Source: Pavlovales sp. CCMP2436
Taxonomy: Eukaryota > Haptophyta > Pavlovophyceae > Pavlovales
DNA length: 13,127 nucleotides
Direction: 5' to 3'
Assembly (NCBI GenBank): GCA_026770615.1
Contig: MU631612.1
Location: 87,310 to 100,436 of the forward strand
In this document: positions 1-8,048 of the stretch, piece by piece
Layout of the letters: each line of letters opens with the position of its first letter
How positions within the stretch are numbered: position 1 is the stretch's first letter
Notes under the pieces: model-generated
What the model was told of the DNA's origin: nothing
Databases searched by the model: none
Seen by the model: only the letters and a program-made list of their open reading frames with translations
Program-made: the position numbers and the translations under genes

Positions 1-327
1 GATATTTATTACACCGTCTTTTCAGCTCGCACACAATGCCACCATACGTAGTGAAGTTTAGGATGTTTTGAACAGAGAGTTATTCAGTTAAAAGGAGGAT
101 TATTTAGTTGCCCCTTCCGGCCGGTTAGAGACACCTTGTTGGGAATCGTGGCCGGGGAAGTGAGACAACAGCCGCACTCGTGAATATGGGAAGGCTAGGC
201 GAGCTGCGCACAGCACACATCATTTTTATATTATTGTATCATCATGACCCACGTCCTTCCCCCGCCTGCTAATTAATGCATGATTTAATTGCTACTTGTA
301 ACTACCAAACAAACAAACAAAAAATAG
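1..327. other. Probable intron or flank upstream of the ABC exon
   Basis: I see no coding exon here. The stretch ends in a good splice acceptor: a possible branch region near 290-305, an A-rich run of AAAC repeats, and AG at 326-327 directly before the coding frame of the ABC transporter exon. The H-loop histidine and the Walker and signature motifs of the transporter are absent, so they must lie in exons left of the window. That makes most of this stretch likely intron, but the donor is not visible. Confidence 0.4.
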
Positions 328-677
328 GCTGACCACCATCCGCAACGCCGACAAGATCGCCGTTGTGGGCAGCGGGAGGGTCCTCGAGCAAGGCACGCAC
401 GAAGAGGTACACCCTCCCCCCACACACACACACACGCGCGCGCACGCACATATACACACCCGTTTAACATCAGAAGAAGAAAAAAAAAGAAAAAGAAAAA
501 AAAAACTTACTTACTTACTTTCTCTTCAATTTTATGTTTGCGGGTGTGTGTGTATGTTTCTAACCTATACGCACTGATTGCCTACACCCCAACCCCCTCC
601 CCTACCCCCCACAGCTGCTCGCACTCGGAAAGGACGGGCACTACTCCAAGTTGATCGCCGTAAACGCCTCGGAGTAG
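328..677 (+). CDS. 3' end of an ABC transporter (ABCB/MDR type), last two exons
   Basis: Two exons, 328-406 and 615-677, are separated by a GT-AG intron at 407-614 in phase 0. The first encodes LTTIRNADKIAVV followed by GRVLEQGTHEE, the segment that follows the H-loop histidine in the nucleotide-binding domain of ABCB (multidrug-resistance, TAP, HMT-like) exporters. The second encodes LLALGKDGHYSKL and ends NASE plus TAG, matching the usual C-terminus (GTHEELL...G.Y..L). Base 328 completes an arginine-like codon begun in the previous exon. Such proteins hydrolyse ATP to export lipids, peptides or drugs across a membrane. The membrane domain and the catalytic Walker and signature motifs lie outside the window, so substrate and half- or full-transporter status cannot be judged. 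The coding sequence is intact in this part. Confidence 0.9.
407..614 (+). other. Phase-0 GT-AG intron of the ABC transporter gene
   Basis: The donor is GAG|GTACAC at 406/407 and the acceptor is CCCCCCACAG ending at 614, after a long C/T-rich tract. The 208-nt intron holds a (CA)n/(CG)n-rich stretch at about 420-465, an A-rich run at 478-505 and a TTAC tetranucleotide run at about 506-521. Removing it restores the continuous ABC reading frame, which is the main evidence. Confidence 0.88.
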
Positions 678-762
678 TGTGTATCAAAAGCTCGCCCGGA
701 GTAGTTTGCGGTGGTGGAAGTTGGAAGTACTTATTCTCGCCGTAAACGCCTCTGAGTGTTGT
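656..762 (+). repeat. Partial direct duplication of the ABC gene 3' end
   Basis: The 25 bp at 656-680, which include the last codons and stop of the ABC gene, recur at 738-762 with 22 of 25 bases identical. The spacing is 82 bp. The second copy lies in the 3' untranslated region and has lost the stop codon at the matching place. Confidence 0.6.
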
Positions 763-913
763 AGTATATTAGTGGCACATTGAAGGAGCAAGGAAATCGG
801 CGCGTCCGGCAAATTAAGGATGTAATTTTGTTCAGTGGTGATCATGGCAGCACAGGCGAAGGGAAAGTCGATGCGCGCACGAGGATGCGTTTTAATGCAG
901 ACTTATTAAGTCG
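678..913. other. Intergenic or 3' UTR, no gene seen
   Basis: This stretch follows the ABC stop and runs to the inverted-repeat element. Apart from the 25-bp duplicate at 738-762 I see no coding or structural feature. Confidence 0.5.
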
Positions 914-916
914 GCT

Positions 917-1058
917 AGACCCCTGAGCCTATTTAATTAGCTTTTTGGCCCATTAAATATAATGCGTTCGGCACGCTGTAGCCGACGCACCGCGCGTCGG
1001 ACATCCAGGATTACCGCGCGTCGGACATCCAGGGTCACCGCGCATTGCCGTGGACGCC
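917..1058 (+). repeat. Left terminal inverted repeat
   Basis: This arm matches the reverse complement of 3115-3243 in ordered blocks, the best being the 40 bp at about 962-1001 (about 33-34 matches). It contains an internal 24-bp tandem duplication that the right arm lacks. Confidence 0.65.
989..1043 (+). repeat. 24-bp tandem repeat inside the left arm
   Basis: The 21-bp sequence starting ACCGCGCGTCGGACATCC occurs at 989-1009 and again at 1013-1033. A third, partial copy (ACCGCGC) starts at 1037, so the period is 24. Confidence 0.8.
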
Positions 1059-1164
1059 ACGACATGTGGATAGCCAGGATTCAATATCAGATTGACAAAG
1101 CGACCTACCGGTGGCCTGTTTTGACCTGGAGAATGAATTGAAGACAAATTACGAAATTGTCAGC

Positions 1165-1416
1165 ATGGCAGACGCTGACCCTACGTCGCTGCCGCTAAAG
1201 CCTGAGCCGCTCGCCGAGAGACCGCTTGACATTGGAGACTCGACGAGCGGTATCACCTGCACCTCGGCCACGCAGAAGGCCATAAGCAAATGTGTCGCTC
1301 GCTCCCCACGCTGCCTAGAGCGCTCACTGACTTGTGCTTATTGGTACCTCCTTAAATTTGCCTATTCAATAGGAATGTTTTTTAGTTCAAGTCTGCATTT
1401 AATTCGGAATATTTGA
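1165..1416 (+). other. Small unassigned reading frame inside the element
   Basis: An ATG at 1165 opens an 83-codon frame that starts MADADPTSLPLKPEPLAE. The first 40 residues have a protein-like composition, but the rest runs into AT-rich DNA and ends without a domain. It lies just inside the left inverted repeat, where a transposon gene could have started. I do not recognise it; it may be chance or a degraded 5' exon. Confidence 0.15.
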
Positions 1417-1522
1417 TTAGTTATTGGAGAGGTTCTGGTAGAATGGGGCTCTTCCTTGCCTTTTGAGACCCTACCCTTCAAGATTCAGCTCTGGGAGAAC
1501 GAACTAGAGAGAAATGGTGACA

Positions 1523-1592
1523 GGTTTAGTACCCTGCCTATTAAATATTAGGTTTGAATAGGATCCGTCTAGCCTAATATTCGTACTAAACC
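1523..1592. repeat. Interrupted inverted repeat (hairpin)
   Basis: GGTTTAGTAC at 1523-1532 pairs exactly with GTACTAAACC at 1583-1592. Inside it, AATATTAGG at 1544-1552 pairs with CCTAATATT at 1573-1581. The left arm has an 11-bp insertion, and the loop is about 20 bp. Confidence 0.6.
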
Positions 1593-1831
1593 AGCTCTAA
1601 TTCGAACTAGTTGAATAGGGGTCTAGCCGTAGTGAGACGAAGACGTAGACATTGTTCGCCCCTGCGCGCTAAGTGTCGATAGCTCCTGGAAGTCGAGGAG
1701 AGCCCTCTTCGACGGTAGGAGCCCACTTCATGTGCCTCTCGTGTGCCTCTGGGGTCGGCGACATGCTACAGGTAACTAACATTTCCAATTATGAGCGCTC
1801 GGAAGCCGAAAGAAAGTCACAGTTCCCGAAG

Positions 1832-1911
1832 GGGCCCGAGGAGTTAGTTGCGGATTCTGAAATGGGGCGCCGCCGCCGCATTCGCGAATGGGCAACGAAC
1901 TCTTCGGGCCC
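1832..1911. repeat. 80-bp imperfect palindrome
   Basis: The 26 bp at 1832-1857 match the reverse complement of 1886-1911 at 22 positions, around a 28-bp loop rich in GCC. Both strands therefore read as nearly the same peptide here, which explains the mirror-image open frames. Confidence 0.75.
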
Positions 1912-2000
1912 AGCCCGGTTCGTGTGTTGACCCGGCGGATAATCCCCGAGGAGAAGCCGCCATAAACACCACGCGACGTGGAGTTGGCGCACCTTGCCAG

Positions 2001-2707
2001 GTAGCAGGAACCGACCTCTCTGTCGCCGAGTTTGCGCTCGACGATGCTGGTGGAGACGCTGACAAGGCGCTCACGACTCTGCTATACGCGAACGAGCAGT
2101 GGAATGCCGCGGAGAAGGCGGCCGCGGAGCGGAAGGCAGCTGAGGAAGCGACAGAGGCGGGATGGGCTGCAGCGGAGCTGCTGACTATGGTAGAACAGGC
2201 GGAAAGGAGAAGAAGACGGCGAAGATTAAAGAGAAACAGGCGGCAGAGAACGCGGCGGCCAAGGAGGGGAAGGTGCAGGCGGCTAAGGCAAAGGAGCAGG
2301 CGGCTAAGGTGGCCAAGGAGGCCAGGGCGCAGGCGGTAAAGGTGGCCAAGGAAGCTAAGGTGCAGGGGAAAAAAACCGCCAAGGAAGCCAATGAGTCCAA
2401 AGCGCAGGCAGCCGAGGCAAAGGCGCAGGTGAAGCCGGCCCCAACCCCAACCCCAAGCTTGACACCATCCTCAACATCCTCGACATCTCGCTCGACACCG
2501 ACACACCGACCCGCGCCACCCGCCCAGCTGCCGCACACCGACTTGCACGAGCAGAAGAAGCCGCACGTGGAAGTCAACGTTGCCGGCCACAAGACGCAGC
2601 CGAAGACCGAGGCCACCGGCACGAAGGCCAAGGCAAGCACATTATCTGCGCCAAACCCACCGAAGCCGGACGCCCCGGATACCGGGCAAAGTGCTGCCTT
2701 CGGATAG
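2001..2707 (+). pseudogene. Lys/Ala-rich protein with a UBA-like start, frame broken
   Basis: From about 2001 one frame reads LSVAEFALDDAGGDADKALTTLL, which resembles the UBA/CUE fold (small ubiquitin-binding three-helix domain), then a charged Ala/Glu helix. Near 2195-2205 the protein-like reading moves to another frame. That frame continues KEKKTAKIKEKQAAENAAAK and repeats of K-Q-A-A-K-x-x-K-E-A, then a Pro/Thr/Ser-rich tail ending DTGQSAAFG and TAG at 2705-2707. The Lys/Ala part looks like a long charged helix or histone-H1-like tail. The start is uncertain: the open frame begins at 1848, but the first part overlaps the palindrome, and an acceptor-like CCTTGCCAG precedes 2001. The break may be a mutation, a sequencing slip or an unseen intron. 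The UBA assignment rests on pattern only. Confidence 0.4.
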
Positions 2708-3114
2708 CGCTCGACCCGACGACCTCACCGCTACCCATCTCGCAACTGGCATCTGCGGGAGGTGCTTCGGCACCGCAATCGTTCCTATGACTTTCACTGG
2801 CATGCGGCGTACTGAGGGCTGCGTCGCTGCACGTGGCTACCCGTCAAGCCACCACATTGGAATCCATCTTCAACCAAATTCGAACAAATCGGCTGCTCAG
2901 AGCTCTGCCGGCGCACCAGTATCACCGCATGGTGATGCTGAGGCTAGAAACAAAGTGACGATCAGACGCTGACAACCGAGGCCTCCTGGACGCAGAGACT
3001 GCGCACCCGGCGGTAGAATGGGCATCATAACATAACATAACATTATCACGGCCGCGGAGCTTTTCGCAATTTCCCTCTGGACTGGCCACTTATAATTCGG
3101 ATTTCGACCGCTGG
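2708..3114. other. Element interior without a recognisable gene
   Basis: Open frames on both strands are short and have no family features. A short CATAA/CATAAC run lies at about 3026-3044. Nothing else stands out. Confidence 0.5.
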
Positions 3115-3243
3115 GGCGTCCGCCATGTATGGCAACGCGCATAATGACCCTATGTGTCCGACGCACAGTGCGTTGGCTATAGCGCTCCGAACGCAGCCAA
3201 TCAAAAATATGGCAAACATCCTATTTAATAGGCGCAGGGGTCT
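3115..3243 (-). repeat. Right terminal inverted repeat
   Basis: On the minus strand this begins AGACCCCTGCGCCTATTAAA at 3243 and follows the left arm block by block to GGACGCC near 3115. It has no 24-bp duplication. Confidence 0.65.
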
Positions 3244-3265
3244 TCAGTAGCCGAATGCGTCATCG

Positions 3266-5238
3266 TTATCCCAGCTGCAGCTGCAGGAGGACGTACTCGC
3301 CCCACCGCTGCACTGCTGGACTGACCGTGTGCACGCGCATCGCCAAACCGATCTGGGACAGCGCGCTCGCGTCCACTGCCGCCTGCTTACGCGCGCCGCT
3401 CTGCGCACCTGTGCCGACTGTGATGTTGCCCAGCGCCAAACACGCCTGTTCTTGCACGACGGCGCTGTCCGTGTGTGCGAACATCGCCGCGACGACCAGG
3501 GGCAGCGCGCTCGCGTCCGCTGCCGCCTGCGCGCGCGCGTTGCGTTGTGCATCCGCGCCGGCTGTAATGTTGCGCAGCGCCAAGCACGTCTGCTCCTGCA
3601 CGATTGCGCTGGCAGGGTGCGCGTGCATCGCCGCGACGACCAGGGGCAGTGCACTCGCGTCCACTGCCGCCTGCGCGCGCGGGTCGCGTTGTGCATCCGC
3701 GCCGGCTGTGATGCTGCCCAGCGCCCTGCACGCCTCCTCCTGCACGGCTGCGCTGGCCGGATGCGCGCGTAACGCCGCGACGATCTGGGACAGCGCGCTC
3801 GCGTCCGCTGCCGCCTGCGCGCGCGCGTCGCACTGCGCATCTGCGCCGAGTGTAATGTTGCACAGTGCCCAGCAAGCCTGCTGCTGGACGGCTGCGCTTG
3901 TCGTGTGCGCGCGCATCGCTACAACGATCTGGGGCAGCGCGCTCGCGTCTACTGCCGTCTGCGCGCGCGCGCCGCCCTGAGCACCTGCGCCGAGTATAAT
4001 TTTGCACAGCACCAAGCATGCATGGTCCTGCACGGCTGCGCTTGTCGTGTGCGCGTGCATCGCCACGACGACCAGGGGCAGCACGCTCGTGTCCACTGCC
4101 GCCTGTGCGCGCGCGTCGCGCTGCGCATCCGCGCCGGCTGTGATATTGCGCAGCGCCACGCACGCCTGCTTCTGCACGGCTGCGCTGGCCGTGTACACGC
4201 GCATTGCCGCGACGATCCGGGGCAGCGCGCGTGCGTCCACTACCGCCTGCGCGCGCGCGTTGCCTTGCGCATCTGCGCCGGCTGTGATGTTGCGCAGCGC
4301 CAAGCACGCCTGCTTCTGCACGGCTGCGCTGGCCGGGTGCGCGCGCATCGCCGCCACGACTAGGGGCAGCGCGCCCGCGTCCACTGCCGCCTGCGCGCGC
4401 GCGTCGCCCTGCGCACCTGCACCGGCTGTGATGTTGCGCAGCGCCAAGCACGCCTGCTTCTGCACGGCTGCGCTGGCTGGGTGCGCGCGCATCGCCGCCA
4501 CGATCTGGGGCAGCGCACCCGCAGCCACGGCCGCCTGCGCGCGCGCATCGCCTTGCACACCTGCGCCGTGTGTGATGGTGCACAGCGCAGTGCACGCCTG
4601 CTCCTGCACGGCTGCACTGGCCGGGTGCGCGCGCATCGCCGCGACGATCTGGGGTAGCGCGCTTGCGTCCACTGCCACCTGCGCGTGCGCGTTACCCTGC
4701 GCATCCGCGCCGGCTGTGATGTTGCGCAGCGCCAAGCACGCCTGCTCCTGCACGGCTACGCTGACCGGGTGTGCGCGCATCGTTGCGACGATCTGGGGCA
4801 GCGCGCTTGCGTCCACTGCCGCCTGCGCGCGTGCGTCGTGTTGAGCATCCGCGCCGGCTGTGATGGTGCACAGCGCAGTGCACGCCTGCTCCTGCACGGC
4901 TGCATTGGCCGGATGCGCGCACATCGCCGCGAGGACCAGAGTTAGCGCGCTTGCGTCCGCTGCCGCGTACTTGCGCGCGTAGCCCTGCGCATCCGCGCCG
5001 GCTGTGATGTTGCGCAGCGCCAAGCACGTCTGCTCCTGCACGGCTGCGCTGGCCATGTACACGCGCATCGTTGCGACGATCTGGGGTAGCTCGCCCGCAT
5101 CGCTGCCGCCTGCGCGCGCGCGTCGCGTTGCGCATCCGCGCCGGCTGTGATGCTGCCCAGCGACCTGCACGCCTGCTCCTGCACGGCTGCACTGGCCGGG
5201 TGCGCGCTCATCGCCGCGACGATCTGGAGAAGGACGCC
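3266..5238 (-). repeat. 144-bp tandem repeat array encoding 48-residue ARM repeats
   Basis: Thirteen full 144-bp units and one partial unit (102 bp including the stop) fill this span exactly. The consensus unit runs ALPQIVAAMRAHPASAAVQ, then QACLALRNITAGADAQ, then ARAQAAVD, fitting the armadillo helix pattern with a 48- rather than about 42-residue period. Units differ at scattered sites (for example LRNIT, LCTIT, LGSIT). The last unit breaks off after PAVQ and ends RWGEYVLLQLQLG. Because the period is a multiple of three and GC-rich, several other frames stay open across it; these are shadows. Confidence 0.9.
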
Positions 5239-5433
5239 CGCTGCGACCGCGGCATCTTTGTTGCCAACCAAAGTCCGCTCGGTCACAACGCATATCGCGA
5301 GAGAGGCGTGAGCCACATCACCCTGCGCGGCGTGCTCACGCATGTGCACCGCCAGCTGCGGCCACGGCATGCTCCTCAGCTCATCTACGGAGGGTAGTCG
5401 CGTGGGTGCCACCGCCCGTGCGGGAGCGGCACC

Positions 5434-5506
5434 ACCAGCAGCAGCAGCAGCAGCAGTAGTGTCAGCAACTGCAGCTGCAGCAGCAACAATAGTAGCAGCT
5501 ACAGCA
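5434..5506. repeat. GCA-rich microsatellite coding for the Ala linker
   Basis: An uninterrupted GCA run at about 5437-5456 continues as degenerate GCA/ACT/AGT triplets to about 5506. On the minus strand it encodes the Ala-rich linker between kinase and ARM repeats. Triplet runs of this kind vary in length between individuals. Confidence 0.75.
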
Positions 5507-6836
5507 GCCAATGACTGCGCAGGCGCAGGCGCAGACGGGCCTGCCGGAGCATCGAATTGCGAACCTCCCCCTTCGACGCTCTCCACTGCCATCGATCGGA
5601 GCTCGAGGTGCAGCGCCACCGCCATCGGATGCGCTTCCACGCTTCCCGCCCACGCGCGCGAGATCAGCACGCGCAGCTCCGGCGTGCCCTGCGAGAGCTC
5701 TGGCCGCTGTCCGTTTGCGATCGCAAACATCAGCGTCAGAGGGAGTTGGTTGGCCAGATGGCTCCACGGAGGTTGTGTCGAGAGCATCTCCGCGAGTAGA
5801 ACTCCCACGTCGAACACATCGGCCGCGTGAGAGGGGCACGACTCGCCCCGCGCGACCTCCGGTGCCATGTACCCTGCGGTGCCCTGGGCTCATGTCGTGC
5901 TCCCTGCTGAGCTTTGCCACCTCACCATCTGCACGATAGCGGCAAGGCCAAAGTCGGCAAGCTTTGACTTGCCATCGGCGAAGACAAGCACGTTCTCCGG
6001 CTTCAAGTCGCCGTGCGCCACCCCGCGCCTGTGCAGGAAGGCGAGGGCGCACGTGATCTCGCCCGCGAGCCGGTAGAACGTGTGCGTCGCGCCTGGCAGC
6101 GCACGCTCATCGCCGAATGCGAGGCGGAGAGCTAGCCCGTCTCCGAGCAGCGCACGCAGCGAGCCATGCTTTGCCAGCTCGAGTACGAGCCACACCTCGC
6201 GGCCATCGGCGTCGTCCACCGTGCCCAGCAGCTGCACGATGTGGGGATGGCTCAGTCGGTGCAAGGCGGCAAGCTCGCGCCGTGTGGCCCACCGCGCTGC
6301 GTCGTCCCGGGCGTCAGCCTGCTTTACGGCGACCTCTAGTCAGTCCAGCGTCCGCGTGGCCTGGCGCAACCCGGCATAACTTCCGCGGCCAAGCAGGCCG
6401 GGCGAGACTGCAAAGTCCGCCGCGAGGTAAGTCGGCAACGCGCCCTCCGCGCCGTTGCGCCCAGCCGCTGCTGCCGCCGCCGCCACTTCCGCCTGCTGGC
6501 GTATCTGCTCCCAGCCCTCGATCTTGTCGCGCATCGTGGTGTTGACACGGAGGCCAAAGCACACAACTTCCTGATTCCCCGGCGGCTACCGTCAGAGCGG
6601 GCAAAGCGTCCTGCCGTGGGCAACCGTGCGATACGTCTCCAGGGCCGAGCGCTAGAACGTGTGGCCGCACGGAGTGATCACCGGCACCTCCGGTGGCTCA
6701 AGCGTGAGCGGGCAGACGCACGACGGCTCTGCGCTCATGGCGGGCAGGGCGTGCTGGAGCACCGTCATCGAGTGGGCCATCGCTCGCGTAGAGTGCGCGG
6801 GGCTTGCTCGCCTTCGTAGGGCCCTTGCTCTCGCTC

Positions 6837-6919
6837 GGGAACGGGAGGCCACGGGCGCTGAGGCTGTCGAGGGAGCTGAAGCGGACTAGGGCGCCTCTTG
6901 CTTGGGAACGGGAGGCCAC
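6837..6919. repeat. 16-bp direct repeat in the 5' flank of the U-box gene
   Basis: GGGAACGGGAGGCCAC occurs at 6837-6852 and 6904-6919, each preceded by a CTTGC-type sequence. The spacing is 67 bp. Both copies lie upstream of the minus-strand start at 6780. No function is evident. Confidence 0.7.
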
Positions 6920-6937
6920 TAGAACGTGCGCGGCCCT

Positions 6938-6977
6938 ACTAAGAACGGAACGTGATAAGAACGGATGAGAACGGATA
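6938..6977 (+). repeat. Short AAGAACGGA repeat
   Basis: Three close copies of (A/G)AGAACGGA lie at about 6940, 6956 and 6967, an irregular minisatellite in non-coding DNA. Confidence 0.55.
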
Positions 6978-7754
6978 CGACAGATCTAAGGCGGTGGGCC
7001 GCAAGAAGGCGTGACGCCGGGCAAGAGGGGGAGGGAGGGCGGCACTCGCAAGCTGGCCTCATCAAAGCCAAACTCCAGTATGATGAAGTTGATCAGCCCC
7101 GTCAGACACGTCCTTGCGCAGGGCTGAAAGGAAATGCAAATTATCTCTGGACAATCATTCTCTGGAAGACAGCCTGAGGACAGTCACGAAGACAGTCTGA
7201 GGACAGACACAGGACACTCAGGAGAAGACAGACTTATGACAAAGTCAAGACATGGTTCAAGACAGTCAAGACAGAGTTCAAGATAGAGTCAAGACAGGGA
7301 CAGGACCACCAGCTCGACTGTGCCGAGGATCAAGTCGGTGAGCTGAACGCCGGCGAGCAGAACAAAGAGGACTGAGGAGGAGGGCGGAAGCAGCCTAGGC
7401 CAAAAGGAAGCCAGCGAGCCGTATTGTTCGTCTCCAGCGCCAGAGCCACACGTCGTGCGCGAATTTTATTTCAAGGTTCTCGTACCACATCTTGCAACGT
7501 GCCGCCTACTCCTGCGTCTGATACTCTGTACCTTAGTCCGACCAAAGTTGGTTGACTTTTTTTTGTAGCCAGACCGTTGAATTGTTCTAAATTATCCAGC
7601 GCTTCGGCACGGCAGCGCGCGCAAACGACGCGCGCTCGCTCAAGAGCGGCGCTACGGGGCGGCGGTTGGCGGGTTTCGATCGAGGTCGATTGGATAATCC
7701 TTCGTGTCTCCGGCGCGGATCGTAGAAGTGGAAGCGTGCATGCATACACATACA
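6978..7754. other. Intergenic region, simple repeats only
   Basis: No gene can be supported. The stretch holds an A/G-rich degenerate repeat (about 7163-7306), a T run near 7557-7564 and otherwise unique DNA. A 121-codon minus-strand frame at 7471-7836 has no family features and ends partly in an inverted repeat. Confidence 0.5.
7163..7306 (+). repeat. Degenerate GACAGTCAAGACAG minisatellite
   Basis: GAAGACAG, GAGGACAG, CAAGACAG and related 8- to 14-bp units recur about a dozen times across 144 bp, strongly purine-biased on this strand and without an exact period. Confidence 0.7.
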
Positions 7755-7927
7755 ACAGGAGATCGCGGGCAATAAGAAACCGTCGTGTTAAACAACTGAG
7801 CCTCTTTGTTTGCCCTTCAATCGTACTTTTAACCAAAATGTAACCATTGTTTGTATAAAATATACTTTGCTAAGAAACTCAGCCTCAGCCTCAAAACCCG
7901 CCGTTCTTATTGCCCGCGATCCCCTGT
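7755..7927. repeat. Inverted repeat with about 35-bp arms
   Basis: The arm at 7755-7789 pairs with 7895-7927. The core GATCGCGGGCAATAAGAA is identical in both (7761-7778 and 7904-7921), and the rest pairs with a few mismatches and a 2-bp gap. The 105-bp loop is AT-rich. It may be a tiny MITE or a cruciform-forming site. Confidence 0.7.
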
Positions 7928-7943
7928 GGCACGCGCGCTGCGA

Positions 7944-7992
7944 TTTTTTTTTTTTTTTTGTATGCTTTTTGTATGCTTTTTTTTTTTTTTTT
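7944..7992 (-). repeat. Interrupted poly-T (poly-A on the minus strand)
   Basis: Two 16-T runs (7944-7959 and 7977-7992) are separated by two GTATGC units with a short T run between them. On the minus strand this is an A-rich tract that starts 57 nt beyond the stop of the D5-like relic (8049). Confidence 0.85.
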
Positions 7993-8048
7993 ACCGCTCT
8001 TCGCTATCCAAGTTCCGTATAACCGGAACACTCGCAGCGCCGCGTCTC

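Larger units (their letters stand above)
914..1627. mobile_element. Possible shorter element sharing the left end
   Basis: GGCTAGACCCC at 914-924 is the exact reverse complement of GGGGTCTAGCC at 1617-1627, and the flanking bases (CGGCTAGACCCCT, then AATAGG-like AT-rich sequence) also pair partly. The 714-bp span could be a miniature element nested in, or ancestral to, the larger one, or one end duplicated inside it. The match beyond 13 bp is weak. Confidence 0.35.
917..3243. mobile_element. DNA-transposon-like element with long terminal inverted repeats
   Basis: The left end (917 to about 1058) and the right end (about 3115 to 3243, read on the other strand) align over roughly 130-140 bp. 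Both begin AGACCCCTG, continue with an AT-rich CCTATT(T)AA block, then share TGCGTTCGG, a TAGCC-ACGCAC block, GCGTCGGAC, AGGGTCA, TTGCC and GGACGCC in the same order. The left arm carries one extra 24-bp tandem copy. About 2.3 kb between inverted arms is typical of a non-autonomous or decayed cut-and-paste transposon. No transposase is recognisable, and I found no convincing target-site duplication, so superfamily and exact ends are open. The interior holds a broken Lys/Ala-rich gene. The right end lies 22 bp from the stop codon of the U-box/kinase/ARM gene. Confidence 0.65.
3266..6780 (-). pseudogene. U-box / protein kinase / ARM-repeat protein, interrupted by five stops and one frameshift
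   Basis: One minus-strand frame starts at ATG 6780. Codons 21-80 are a U-box (CPLTLEPP, VITPCGHTF, RSALE, TLCPL, then MRDKIEGW), the E2-binding fold of ubiquitin ligases. A kinase follows: glycine loop LLGRGSYAG (about 129-137), VAVK lysine (153), HPHIVQLLG, HGDLKPEN (256-263; HGD in place of HRD), DFG (276-278) and GTAGYMAPE (300-308). An Ala-rich linker (about 400-460) leads to ARM repeats from codon 515 to the TAA at 3266-3268. In-frame stops are TAG at codon 43 (6652-6654), TGA at 63 (6592-6594), TAG at 65 (6586-6588), TGA at 147 (6340-6342) and TGA at 297 (5890-5892). A one-base loss near 5100 shifts the frame inside the first ARM repeats. Domain order and all catalytic motifs are otherwise kept, so this is a very young pseudogene, a recoded gene or a gene with sequence errors. 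The kinase resembles the plant-type TKL/RLK group; substrates are unknown. Confidence 0.8.

Noticed and set aside
2185..2640. 151-codon minus-strand frame opposite the Lys/Ala-rich gene
   Set aside because: It is the complement of Lys/Ala codons (giving Phe, Leu, Ala, Ser and Cys runs) and has no independent support.
3255..5192. Long open frames on both strands across the ARM array, including one of 402 codons
   Set aside because: They are shadows of the 144-bp GC-rich repeat, whose period keeps all frames open. Their Arg/Cys/Ala-rich products lack any domain.
6938..7306. CRISPR-like array
   Set aside because: The units are short, degenerate and without uniform spacers, and the DNA is eukaryotic.
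7471..7836. 121-codon minus-strand frame
   Set aside because: No family features, non-ATG context, and part of it lies in an inverted repeat.
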